DNA from: a virus
Length of the DNA: 32,171 nt
Direction: 5' to 3' (one strand)
Virus record (IMG/VR): IMGVR_UViG_3300047510_002518
Coordinates: 1 to 32,171 of that record
Part shown: one piece after another, positions 21,135-27,614 of the stretch
Layout: each line of letters begins with the position of its first letter
How positions within the stretch are numbered: position 1 is the first letter of the stretch
Program-made: the position numbers and the translations under genes
Notes under the pieces: generated by a model
Database searches by the model: none
The model's input: the letters and a program-made list of their open reading frames with translations, nothing else
Told to the model about the DNA's origin: nothing

Positions 21135-21257
21135 CCCAGTCAGGTTAAGGCTTGCCCTAGCCTTGTTATGCGTAATGGGCCATACACCATTGTTTGATTA
21201 CTAACTATTTTGTTTTGTTTGGTGGGCTCGGCAGAGTGCCGTTCTAACCTGACTGGG
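21135..21257. ncRNA. Candidate structured RNA with 13-bp closing stem and three hairpins
   Basis: CCCAGTCAGGTTA (21135..21147) is perfectly complementary to TAACCTGACTGGG (21245..21257). Inside are AAGGCT/AGCCTT (21147..21164), AATGG/CCATT (21174..21191) and CGGCA-GAG-TGCCG (21229..21241), joined by a T-rich linker. Read on the minus strand it starts 10 nt past a small-gene stop and ends in TTTCTTTCT, so it could be a 3'-UTR RNA or a terminator. Read on the plus strand it follows an AT-rich region. It could also be a miniature mobile element with 13-bp terminal inverted repeats. Strand unknown. Confidence 0.55.
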
Positions 21258-21266
21258 AAAGTTGTT

Positions 21267-21416
21267 TTATTCTGCGGCGCTCTCCTCTGCGAACTCAAAC
21301 GCAGTGGCATCGCCATAGTGGGCGCAATCAGAAAGATACTTCAGTAAGAGGTTGTACGCCTCTTCCTCAGAGGACGCTACGATGTTATCAACGAACTTGA
21401 TATTGAATGTTTTCAC
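21267..21416 (-). CDS. Small protein, GTG start, end of RuvB-like operon
   Basis: 49 residues: MKTFNIKFVDNIVASSEEEA then YNLLLKYLSDCAHYGDATAF, ending in acidic EFAEESAAE. The GTG start overlaps the stop of the previous gene as GTGA. No family recognised; the acidic end suggests a small adaptor. The multi-hairpin element lies just after its stop. Confidence 0.6.
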   Translation of the reverse strand: MKTFNIKFVDNIVASSEEEAYNLLLKYLSDCAHYGDATAFEFAEESAAE

Positions 21417-21583
21417 GCGACTTCAAACGGCAGTTCAGTTTGGTACTCAGTCCACTTGACCTCTGCACTATCCTTGTCTGCATTGTCCAAGTCAAGATCA
21501 ATGATCTCCAATTCGATGTCAACGTTAGAGCGCGCACCTTGAATGGCGCCGCCTTCAATCCATATAGCAATTTTGTTTTTCAT
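21413..21583 (-). CDS. Small protein of RuvB-like operon
   Basis: 56 residues: MKNKIAIWIEGGAIQGARSNVDIELEIIDL, then an acidic end with EVKWTEYQTELPFEV. Starts just after a perfect 13-bp palindrome and 58 nt after the RuvB-like stop. It overlaps the next gene by 3 nt. This beginning is common, from memory, in small phage proteins of unknown function. Confidence 0.65.
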   Translation of the reverse strand: MKNKIAIWIEGGAIQGARSNVDIELEIIDLDLDNADKDSAEVKWTEYQTELPFEVA

Positions 21584-21589
21584 ATTAAA

Positions 21590-21602
21590 TGGTGGGCCAC
21601 CA
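21590..21602. repeat. Palindrome TGGTGGgCCACCA before a small gene
   Basis: Perfect 13-nt palindrome with a single central G, between the RuvB-like stop and the next minus-strand start. It may be an operator or an attenuating hairpin. Confidence 0.6.
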
Positions 21603-21640
21603 CTACCGCAGGTTGCCCAGTCTCGGTATGAATAACAATA

Positions 21641-22570
21641 TCAACTCCTAACAACTTCAAGCACTTTCGAGCCTGCCGCCGTGAGCTTGCGCGACCCTTC
21701 AATCTTCATGAAACCCTTTTGGAGTAGGAAGATTTCGGAATCACGTTGGAGCGAGGAACGGCTCATGCCAGTGATAGCACTGAGCATATTGAGCGAGCAG
21801 TCGCCACGATCCTTGAGCGCACGGAGAATCTGAATTTCGGTATTGTTAAGTCCAGCGGGGTTAATGCCGATCTTGCTGCACAGGTCATCCCACTCCTTAC
21901 AACCAAAATTCTTGCTTGCTTTGGTATCGCAGTACATCTCGATCTGCTTTGCACGCTGGACAGACGAGCGGGCATTGCCACGAACAGTAGTTGCGACTCG
22001 CTCCAGAGCCTCGCCCTTGAAGGAAACGTCAGGAAGAATCTTTTGGATAATCTTGCCAACGTCACCGTGAGAATAGGTCTGGAAATCGATGTGAGTCAGG
22101 CGGTCCTTGAGCGGGCCAAAGAGCTTGTCAGCTTCAGTAGTCGCAAGCATGAACGTCTGCTTCTTGAAGTTGAACTCGTACAGCCCGTCGCGCCAGCTTA
22201 CCTGTTTAACGTCCGTCCTCTCAGTATTGAAAGCAGTGAGGAGTACAGTCATCAAGTCCTTGGGCAAGGCATGGCACTCGTCGAGCAGCACCGTGATCTC
22301 GTTGCCTTGGATGACAGGGGCGAACACCTGTTCAAAGAACACTTGAGCATTCTTGATGGTGCCGCAATTGATTTCGAGGAAAGCCTTGGGAGCGCCGTCC
22401 TCGGCCTTGATGGCGCGAGCAGTCTCCTTGGCGAACTCGGTCTTGCCCATGCCCTTGGCACCTGTCAGCAACAGGAAAGGAAAACGCTTGGTCTTCTCAT
22501 GAGCGTCGAGATAGAAGTTGAGCTTCTTCTTGACATCCTCCTGACCAATCAATTCAGCAAAACGATTCAT
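21641..22570 (-). CDS. RuvB-like AAA+ ATPase
   Basis: 309 residues. Walker A GAKGMGKT (37-44), Walker B LLDECH (95-100), an ATTEAD sensor-1 region (143-148) and a LKDRL segment (154-158) where RuvB has its arginine-finger stretch. A small helical lid follows. About residues 240-305 form a winged helix (TEIQILRALKDRGDC, then LSAITGMSRSSLQRDSEIF) as in RuvB. RuvB drives Holliday-junction branch migration, but no RuvA or RuvC partner is seen in this window, so a clamp-loader-like or helicase-loader role is also possible. It is 12 nt after the AT-hook gene and shares its promoter. Confidence 0.85.
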   Translation of the reverse strand: MNRFAELIGQEDVKKKLNFYLDAHEKTKRFPFLLLTGAKGMGKTEFAKETARAIKAEDGAPKAFLEINCGTIKNAQVFFEQVFAPVIQGNEITVLLDECHALPKDLMTVLLTAFNTERTDVKQVSWRDGLYEFNFKKQTFMLATTEADKLFGPLKDRLTHIDFQTYSHGDVGKIIQKILPDVSFKGEALERVATTVRGNARSSVQRAKQIEMYCDTKASKNFGCKEWDDLCSKIGINPAGLNNTEIQILRALKDRGDCSLNMLSAITGMSRSSLQRDSEIFLLQKGFMKIEGSRKLTAAGSKVLEVVRS

Positions 22571-22582
22571 GGTAATGTAGGA

Positions 22583-22828
22583 TTAGAGTTTGGTGATCTT
22601 GAACTCCACCTTGGGGGAGGAGTCGGAGTCGTTGACCTCGGTGATAGAACGGGAGATCGGCTGGATAGCAAGCCCCATCTTCTGGAGCCAGATGCGCGAC
22701 ACAGGGATCGCGCTCTTGGTGCCAACGAACTGATCGAGGTCAGCGAGGCTGACATTGACAAAGGAGGTGGACCCAACAGGGCGTCCCCGTCCGCGCTTAG
22801 TAACCGTAGCAGTGGTGGTCTGATTCAT
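22583..22828 (-). CDS. AT-hook-like DNA-binding small protein
   Basis: 81 residues from the ATG at 22828, chosen because a TTGACG/TACAGT promoter lies 8 nt upstream; a longer frame begins inside the promoter. The N-terminus has RGRGRPVGS, the AT-hook core that binds AT minor grooves. The rest (VSLADLDQFVGTKSAIPVSR then IWLQKMGLAI) is a compact helical domain seen, from memory, in small phage proteins. It leads the RuvB-like operon, so it may help load the ATPase onto DNA. Confidence 0.75.
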   Translation of the reverse strand: MNQTTTATVTKRGRGRPVGSTSFVNVSLADLDQFVGTKSAIPVSRIWLQKMGLAIQPISRSITEVNDSDSSPKVEFKITKL

Positions 22829-22836
22829 ACGCGAGC

Positions 22837-22864
22837 ACTGTACCACATTTTCTGCCCCCGTCAA
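22837..22864 (-). promoter_or_regulatory. Promoter of AT-hook/RuvB-like operon
   Basis: On the minus strand TTGACG, 16 nt, TACAGT, 8 nt to the ATG at 22828. Same geometry as the plus-strand island promoters. Confidence 0.75.
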
Positions 22865-22927
22865 GCCCCCTCTGCACTTTTTTTTGAAAAAAAACGAGGC
22901 CCAGAGGCGGCGATTTTTAATTAATTT

Positions 22928-23188
22928 TTATTCCTTCCAGTACTGGGTTACTTTGCCAGCGGTCGCTGCTCCTAAGATCGCAATCAAAAATGTTGACAAT
23001 CCTGCGGGGAACTCCAGCAGCGCGCCCTTCCAAACGGACAAGATTCCCCATACGGTTATAGGTAGAATCGCACAGAAAAACGTGCATAGTAGCATCTGCA
23101 ATCTAATTGAAGATAAAACGCCGTCGCTTTCTTCTAGGAACTTTAATAGAGTTTTCATGCGGGCATTATTTGGCGCACTCTCATTCAC
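22928..23188 (-). CDS. Putative holin, two membrane spans
   Basis: 86 residues. Hydrophobic spans at about 30-53 (LQMLLCTFFCAILPITVWGI) and 63-79 (LSTFLIAILGAATAG) with a charged N-terminal head (RMKTLLKFLEESDGVLSS) and tail (KVTQYWKE). Size and topology fit holins, which open the inner membrane at a set time. Direct evidence is the neighbouring spanin, whose gene overlaps it by 4 nt. The endolysin is elsewhere in the window. Confidence 0.75.
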   Translation of the reverse strand: MNESAPNNARMKTLLKFLEESDGVLSSIRLQMLLCTFFCAILPITVWGILSVWKGALLEFPAGLSTFLIAILGAATAGKVTQYWKE

Positions 23189-23712
23189 TTTTTAATGTTT
23201 TTCTTATAGAAGTAGAAAAGAGTTATGTATGCGGCTGCAAATAAAAGTACGAAGATTAAAATTGAATAAAAATTAATAGCCTCGCCCTCTTTTTTTTGCG
23301 GCTCGGAGGGGATCTCAATCAGTTGAAGCGGGATTACCGTGGGCTTATTTGGCTCAGGTTGATTCACGTTTGGTTCTTTTTCTTTTATATTTAGCCCAGA
23401 CTCATTCGTGTTTGGCCCTAAGAGCTTATTTAGAGCATCTTGATTCGTGTTTGTTGCTATTAAACGCAAATCACTTTCACTTACTATGAAATATTTTGTA
23501 TTTTTCCCTGACCCGGATAACACTTTGGGCTCATTAATTGTATTTTTCCCTAGCCCGGATAACACTTTATCGCCCTTTTCGCTCACAGTCTTGACCGCAT
23601 TATTTGGCTCAGGACGAACAAAGATGGGCGCATTCTTGTTAGTATTAACCCCTGTATTTGTACCACATCCACTCAATATTGCAAGAGAAAATGGGAGAAA
23701 AAGTTTATACAT
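23185..23712 (-). CDS. Unimolecular spanin (lipoprotein with C-terminal membrane anchor)
   Basis: 175 residues. Signal peptide with lipobox LSGC, lipidated cysteine at 16, and a C-terminal transmembrane span at about 148-167 with a KKNIKK end. This is the outer-membrane plus inner-membrane topology of u-spanins, which fuse the two membranes in the last lysis step of Gram-negative hosts. The periplasmic part is low in complexity and rich in Asn, Thr, Pro. It includes two repeats of KVLSGxGKNT, visible in the DNA as a tandem repeat near 23510..23570. It overlaps the holin gene by 4 nt and the preceding gene by 8 nt. Confidence 0.85.
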   Translation of the reverse strand: MYKLFLPFSLAILSGCGTNTGVNTNKNAPIFVRPEPNNAVKTVSEKGDKVLSGLGKNTINEPKVLSGSGKNTKYFIVSESDLRLIATNTNQDALNKLLGPNTNESGLNIKEKEPNVNQPEPNKPTVIPLQLIEIPSEPQKKEGEAINFYSILIFVLLFAAAYITLFYFYKKNIKK

Positions 23713-23932
23713 TTCGAGTATTATTTTTGATTGTTTTCTTGACTAATTTCGCTACGTATGCTGCGGAAACAACATCATTTCCAGCTTTCAAAACGCTTGA
23801 TGTGCAATGGTTTACGAAGCCAATGAACGTTATCACGCCAGTGGTAACGCCCGCGATCAGACCCACAGGAACAATCAAAAGAAAAAAGAGCAAAAGGGTT
23901 ACAGAGTAGTTAGCAATCTTATAGAGTAGCAT
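23705..23932 (-). CDS. Small membrane protein next to spanin
   Basis: 75 residues from the internal ATG at 23932. One or two hydrophobic spans (NYSVTLLLFFLLIVPVGLIA then GVTTGVITFIGFV), then a polar, basic tail ending KKTIKNNTRNV. It overlaps the spanin gene by 8 nt, so it is part of the lysis block; an antiholin or second holin is plausible but not shown. Confidence 0.65.
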   Translation of the reverse strand: MLLYKIANYSVTLLLFFLLIVPVGLIAGVTTGVITFIGFVNHCTSSVLKAGNDVVSAAYVAKLVKKTIKNNTRNV

Positions 23933-24144
23933 AGAACGTGAATAAAAAATCGAGACTGAATTTAAATTAATAAAAAATAGAATGGTGGAGATACGTACCA
24001 AATACCCCAATTCTAACTACCTCACTCTCTTCCTTATATTCTTTCTCTATATTATAATAGTATATTTGATTCATATTTTGTTCTTTATCAAGGGGGTGGT
24101 TAGAGGGGGGTAAATTGAGGTCGGAGGGGTGTTTTGTCAAGGCT

Positions 24145-24441
24145 TTACTCTCTCTTATTTTCTGGGGGTAAAACACTTTCTCTCTTTAAGGTTCCTTTAA
24201 CGTTCTTGGGGAATGGTTTACGCTTACTTGCTAACTCTTTTGGTTTATCTAACCCAGCGTACTTCTTAGACTTACGTAATTTCTCGCTCATTCTCTCGGC
24301 TTCTTCGTGAGCTAGTTCCTCTTCTCTCTTTTTCTGCATTCTATTCATCTCCGTAATGTCTTGAATTATATTGTAAACTGTATAGATTGCGACCAAAACT
24401 ATCAGCCCTCCGAATGCCCATTGTATAGTGTTGTAATTCAT
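24145..24441 (-). CDS. Single-span membrane protein with basic coiled tail
   Basis: 98 residues. One transmembrane segment at about 8-26 (WAFGGLIVLVAIYTVYNII), then a charged helical stretch (RMQKKREEELAHEEAERMSE) and a lysine-rich tail. N-out, C-in is likely. AAGGGG lies 7 nt before the ATG, an acceptable ribosome site. No family recognised; it lies upstream of the lysis block. Confidence 0.65.
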   Translation of the reverse strand: MNYNTIQWAFGGLIVLVAIYTVYNIIQDITEMNRMQKKREEELAHEEAERMSEKLRKSKKYAGLDKPKELASKRKPFPKNVKGTLKRESVLPPENKRE

Positions 24442-24541
24442 TAGAATACCCCTTGTTTTTTATGTGAAATTTTGTGTTGTTTTTAGTGGGGTTTTTTCGT
24501 CGTTTTCTTCCGCTCGACGAATTTGGCCCTAAATTTAATTA

Positions 24542-24635
24542 CATTAAAACGCCCCCGAATCTCCCATTATCTTTATAAAAGAAGAGCCCCCAAATTACCT
24601 TTTAATTGAATAACTTGGGGGCGAGGGTTTTAATG
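24542..24635. repeat. Nested inverted repeats
   Basis: Outer arms carry ATTAAAACGCCCCC (near 24543) and GGGGGCGAGGGTTTTAAT (24617..24634). Inside them CCCCCAA (near 24589) pairs with TTGGGGG. They lie after the 24648 gene on the minus strand and may act as a compound terminator or RNA processing site. Confidence 0.7.
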
Positions 24636-24647
24636 TTTAATTACCCG

Positions 24648-24965
24648 TTACTTCTTCTTCTTGTCTTGAATCTGTCCAGAAACCCCGTTTTCTTCAGTTT
24701 TCACTTCCTTTGGCAACTTACTTGCAACAAAGGCAATGTTCTGTCTGAGAACCTCATATTCTTCCAAAGACATTGCAACTCTGTTATACAATGTTATAAC
24801 ATTAGTCACAGCAATCTGTGGAGTCATCTCGGAATTTGTTTCTGATACCCCCAGTAAGCTGGAAATAACAGAGATCGATTCCTTTACGGCTTCGTGGTTG
24901 TCTGGCGTCAGTTTGGCCTGACGGTGCAGTTCCTTGAGGTTTGCGATGATTGATTCTGGGTTCAT
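24648..24965 (-). CDS. Small helical phage protein
   Basis: 105 residues: MNPESIIANLKELHRQAKLTPDNHEAVKESISVISSLLG, then IAVTNVITLYNRVAMSLEEYEVLRQNIAFVASKLP, with a charged tail KTEENG...DKKKK. Helical throughout. No family recognised. Starts in a 4-nt overlap with the beta-helix gene, so they are translated together. Confidence 0.7.
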   Translation of the reverse strand: MNPESIIANLKELHRQAKLTPDNHEAVKESISVISSLLGVSETNSEMTPQIAVTNVITLYNRVAMSLEEYEVLRQNIAFVASKLPKEVKTEENGVSGQIQDKKKK

Positions 24966-25498
24966 TTGTTACGGTTAATTTGCCAACGGCGAAACAGGAA
25001 GTAAGGATACCAAATAAACTTTGGAATCTTAGTGATCTTGACGTTCTGATTGCCTAGTACTTTTGGAACTTCACCATCCCAAACGCGAATGTCAACCTTT
25101 TCGCCAGTGATTACTGTGACATTTTCAACAATTCCATTTCTAGTAGGTGGGCGCCCCGGATACCAATAGTTATCGAATTGACCAATCTCAATTGTGTATT
25201 CGGCCCCCTTTCTTGAAAATAAAATGTTTTTTAAATGCCACCCATCAATGCTTCCTTTGATTGTAATCCCGTTTTCTAGTGGGTAGAGATTAAGATTTTC
25301 GAAAAGATAATTCGATCCTCTTACGGCATCGATACAGTCCTCTTTGCCCCCACTTACGCTAATGCTTGTTACTGTGACATTTGAGCAATCAGAAAACTTC
25401 AGAACGTCATCGTAAATGGAAGCCACACTAGGCGGCTCCCAAGTATCGATGAAAAGATTGTTTTCCTTTACGTAGGACTTGTAGTTGTAGTCGGCCAT
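24962..25498 (-). CDS. Beta-helix-like structural or fibre protein
   Basis: 178 residues. Regularly spaced short strands (VTVTSISVSG, YLFENLNLYPLENGITI, WHLKNILFSRKG, VENVTVITGEKVDIRVW) look like the rungs of a parallel beta-helix, the fold of phage tailspikes and pectate lyases. No catalytic motif is visible. A short basic end (FLFRRWQINRNK) follows. It is next to the Ig-like protein gene (gap 3 nt) and overlaps the next gene by 4 nt. Tail adhesin, or an extracellular host-surface protein, are the main options. Confidence 0.65.
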   Translation of the reverse strand: MADYNYKSYVKENNLFIDTWEPPSVASIYDDVLKFSDCSNVTVTSISVSGGKEDCIDAVRGSNYLFENLNLYPLENGITIKGSIDGWHLKNILFSRKGAEYTIEIGQFDNYWYPGRPPTRNGIVENVTVITGEKVDIRVWDGEVPKVLGNQNVKITKIPKFIWYPYFLFRRWQINRNK

Positions 25499-25501
25499 GA
25501 A

Positions 25502-25834
25502 TTAAGGGACCGAGATGCGAATAACAACGTTGGAAGGAGCGACAGGGGGAGGATTAACAGTAACAGTAATGGTGTTACTCTCTGCTGAACCCAGAGAATT
25601 GGTAACGACAAGCTTGTAAACTCCAGAGTTTGCGGTAGTTGCAGAAGTCACAACATAAGTTGCAGTCGTCGCACCAGAGATGGCGACATTATCCTTGTAC
25701 CAAGCATAAGTGAAAGGCAAAGTGCCTTCTGCTGTGCTTGTCATTGTGAACTGCTGACCTGTGTTTACTGACTGGGTAGTCTGCCCGAAAACAGAACCGG
25801 CGAGAAGAATGAATGCGAGTAATAGCTTTTTCAT
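25502..25834 (-). CDS. Secreted Ig-like domain protein
   Basis: 110 residues. Signal peptide MKKLLLAFILLAGSVFGQ, then one Ig-like domain: GQQFTMTSTAEGTLPFTYAW, a YKDNVAISGATTATYVV segment, and NSGVYKLVVTNSLGSAESN with the W and S-G-x-Y pattern of such folds. The sequence resembles the Ig-like repeats abundant in Opitutales proteins (from memory). Phage Ig domains are usually fused to virion proteins; a free, exported one is unusual. It may bind cell-surface sugars, or act outside the cell. Confidence 0.8.
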   Translation of the reverse strand: MKKLLLAFILLAGSVFGQTTQSVNTGQQFTMTSTAEGTLPFTYAWYKDNVAISGATTATYVVTSATTANSGVYKLVVTNSLGSAESNTITVTVNPPPVAPSNVVIRISVP

Positions 25835-25875
25835 TGCTTTATGATAAAAGAAATTCCAATATTTTTCTAGAATTT

Positions 25876-26091
25876 TTAGCTTTCTCCAATAAGAGAAGTA
25901 GTTTCATTAATCTCTTTCCGAATTTCACAAAGCTCTTGTTCGTAGGAACTACCTTCAGAAATTCCGTACTTGAATATATTTCGAAGGCGGTTATCTACCT
26001 CATACAGCGCGCACCAAGCTGCGCCAGCGTGAACGGCACGAAGATGCTCTGCCCGATCTTCCGGTAAATTAAATTCTAGGGTGGCTTTCAT
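25876..26091 (-). CDS. Conserved small phage protein (MKATLEFNLPED type)
   Basis: 71 residues. The start MKATLEFNLPEDRAEHLRAV and the VDNRLRNIFKYG middle match, from memory, a small family common in phages, of unknown function. A helix follows with EIRKEINETTSL. It overlaps the macro-domain-like gene by 23 nt. This is the last gene of the long minus-strand operon starting beyond the window. Confidence 0.8.
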   Translation of the reverse strand: MKATLEFNLPEDRAEHLRAVHAGAAWCALYEVDNRLRNIFKYGISEGSSYEQELCEIRKEINETTSLIGES

Positions 26092-26488
26092 GTGAATTAA
26101 TAATGTTATAAAATGACTCTGGCAGTATTACGTTTTCGGGAATGAATTTGTTTTTGAATAAGTTCGCGATCTCCTCTTCAGAATAACCAGCAAGTCCGCA
26201 GCCAATTTTCGTGACCAAGAACTCTGTATCTGGATATTCCATCGCTTCAGTAAGAAAACTATAAATGTAATATTCTATCTTGTCAAGAGGAAGCGTGCAG
26301 ATTTGTAAATCTTTAGTAGGAATCGCATAACTTTTACCCTGCAAGCCAAAGCCAACGCCATAAACTGCGCCAAATTTTTGGTGAGCTAACTTCGCGGCTC
26401 CTGCTCCATGCACTCCTGCCTCATTGGAACCAAATACAAAAACTTGATTCTTTTTGAGAGAAGAGATTTTATCGGGCGTAAATTTCAT
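26069..26488 (-). CDS. Macro-domain-like phage protein (A1S_2505 type)
   Basis: 139 residues. FVFGSNEAGVHGAGAAKLA (17-35) and IGCGLAGY (95-102) form the glycine-rich loops of macro-type ADP-ribose binding domains, with SYAIPTKD between them. It matches a phage family named after Acinetobacter A1S_2505. ADP-ribose or NAD-derived metabolite binding, perhaps to counter NAD-based defences, is a reasonable hypothesis. No catalytic asparagine or glycine can be confirmed. Overlaps the next gene by 23 nt and the previous by 4 nt. Confidence 0.85.
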   Translation of the reverse strand: MKFTPDKISSLKKNQVFVFGSNEAGVHGAGAAKLAHQKFGAVYGVGFGLQGKSYAIPTKDLQICTLPLDKIEYYIYSFLTEAMEYPDTEFLVTKIGCGLAGYSEEEIANLFKNKFIPENVILPESFYNIINSHESHPRI

Positions 26489-26733
26489 TTCAATACAATC
26501 CTGTCGATTTCAGTTTTCACCCAATCTGGCAAGCAGCTTGGCATGAATCCATGGTCAATTTCTTTTTGATGCAACAAAACTACAGTTGCGCCGAGATAAG
26601 CAAGCGAACGAACTGTTTCTGGAGCTAAGGTATAACTGCTGTCATTTGCAAAAGTGCAAAGACAGCCAACATCATCATTTAGCTCAGAGAACATCATGAG
26701 ATTATCATTGAGGTAATATTTATCGCATCCCAT
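26485..26733 (-). CDS. Small protein, alpha/beta with cysteines
   Basis: 82 residues: MGCDKYYLNDNLMMFSELNDDVGCLCTFANDSSYTLAPETVRSLAYLGATVVLLHQKEIDHGFMP. Looks like a small alpha/beta domain. No family recognised. It overlaps the macro-domain-like gene by 4 nt, so the two may act together. Confidence 0.7.
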   Translation of the reverse strand: MGCDKYYLNDNLMMFSELNDDVGCLCTFANDSSYTLAPETVRSLAYLGATVVLLHQKEIDHGFMPSCLPDWVKTEIDRIVLK

Positions 26734-26735
26734 AA

Positions 26736-26951
26736 TTAATTGAATCTTTTATAATCGGGCCAATTGAAGGACTCTTCCAGAAAAAAAGACAAGCTATTGT
26801 AAAATTTGTTTTCGTTTTCAATGTCCATACTGATATTTGAACAAGCCATCTCTTTCATAAGAGCAAGCTTCATTCGCGTCACATCTTCCATATGGACTTC
26901 TCTGTTAGTCTCTGGTTTAAAGATAGGTTGATTTGTAATTGAATGATTCAT
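26736..26951 (-). CDS. Small acidic protein following the tRNA
   Basis: 71 residues from the ATG at 26951, which lies 5 nt after the encoded CCA of tRNA-Leu. MNHSITNQPIFKPETNREVHMEDVTRMKLALMKEMACSNI, then a helical end. A second start at 26891 (MEDVTRMKL) is equally possible. A longer reading frame extends into the tRNA and is rejected. No family recognised. Confidence 0.5.
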   Translation of the reverse strand: MNHSITNQPIFKPETNREVHMEDVTRMKLALMKEMACSNISMDIENENKFYNSLSFFLEESFNWPDYKRFN

Positions 26952-26955
26952 AAAT

Positions 26956-27041
26956 TGGTAGCCGCAGCCAGACTCGAACCGGCACGCCCTTACGAGCAAC
27001 GGATTTTAAGTCCGTAGTGTCTACCGTTCCACCATGCGGCC
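26956..27041 (-). tRNA. tRNA-Leu (UAA)
   Basis: 86 nt on the minus strand with encoded CCA. Acceptor GGCCGCA pairs with TGCGGCT (one G-T at the end). Anticodon stem ACGGA/TCCGT, loop CTTAAAA, anticodon UAA (27006..27008 on the plus strand). The long variable arm TGCTCGTAAGGGCGT marks a class II leucine tRNA. T arm GCCGG-TTCGAGT-CTGGC. It supplies the UUA codon frequent in the AT-rich phage genes. It overlaps the ECF sigma gene by 21 nt. Confidence 0.95.
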
Positions 27042-27614
27042 AGCTTTATCTAAAATGTTATTCTCTATCAGAAGGTTTTTCAATCTGCTTCTAGCCCGAA
27101 AAGCTTTTACTTTTATCGTAGGTTCACTCCATCCAGTCAAGGCGGCGATCTCTTCGCTGTTTTTGTGCTCAAAATAAAACAAACGAATTACCTTTTGGTC
27201 ATTAACCTTTAATTTAGAAATAAAACTATGAATGATCTCGGAGTCTACTGAAAGACCTTTCGGAGATTCGGCCTGCTGGTCTAGAAGATTACTTTCAACA
27301 GCTTCTGCTTCAGTCTCTGACATATCTGCCCACCTGTATTCTGGCCTGCGCTTTTGATAGCGCAAAGCATCGATGCAAGTAGAGACGGCAACGCGAGAGA
27401 CCCAGTGATGAAAAGGAACTTCTTTCTTGTACTGCTTCAGCCTTACGAAAACTTTTTTGTAAACTTCTTGAATTAAGTCTTCTTCTGCTGCTCGCCAAGG
27501 GCGGCGAGCCCGCACAATTTTAGTAACCATTGGCTGAAGGTACTCAACCAATTCACGCGCAGCTTCTTGGTTGCCCTTGCGAACTTTTGAAAGACAGGCT
27601 GCAACGTTATTCAT
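27021..27614 (-). CDS. ECF-type sigma-70 factor
   Basis: 197 residues. Region 2 (EEDLIQEVYKKVFVRLKQYK, then FHHWVSRVAVSTCIDALRY) and region 4 (IHSFISKLKVNDQKVIRLFY, then NSEEIAALTGWSEPTIKVKAFRARSRLKNLL, a helix-turn-helix) are in the usual ECF order, with only a linker between. It should redirect host RNA polymerase; ECF factors in phages are rare. The sequence resembles those of Opitutales-like bacteria (from memory). The last 7 codons and the TAG stop lie inside tRNA-Leu. The gene overlaps the 27607 gene by 8 nt. Confidence 0.88.
   Translation of the reverse strand: MNNVAACLSKVRKGNQEAARELVEYLQPMVTKIVRARRPWRAAEEDLIQEVYKKVFVRLKQYKKEVPFHHWVSRVAVSTCIDALRYQKRRPEYRWADMSETEAEAVESNLLDQQAESPKGLSVDSEIIHSFISKLKVNDQKVIRLFYFEHKNSEEIAALTGWSEPTIKVKAFRARSRLKNLLIENNILDKAGRMVER

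Noticed and set aside
21746-22924. Long plus-strand open frame of 392 codons
   Set aside because: It runs opposite the RuvB-like and AT-hook genes, which have clear motifs and a promoter; it is an antisense shadow due to GC-rich codon use.
23967-24176. Short minus-strand frame between membrane proteins
   Set aside because: Composition irregular, no ribosome site, no motif; an internal 35-codon frame at 24074 is possible but not supported.
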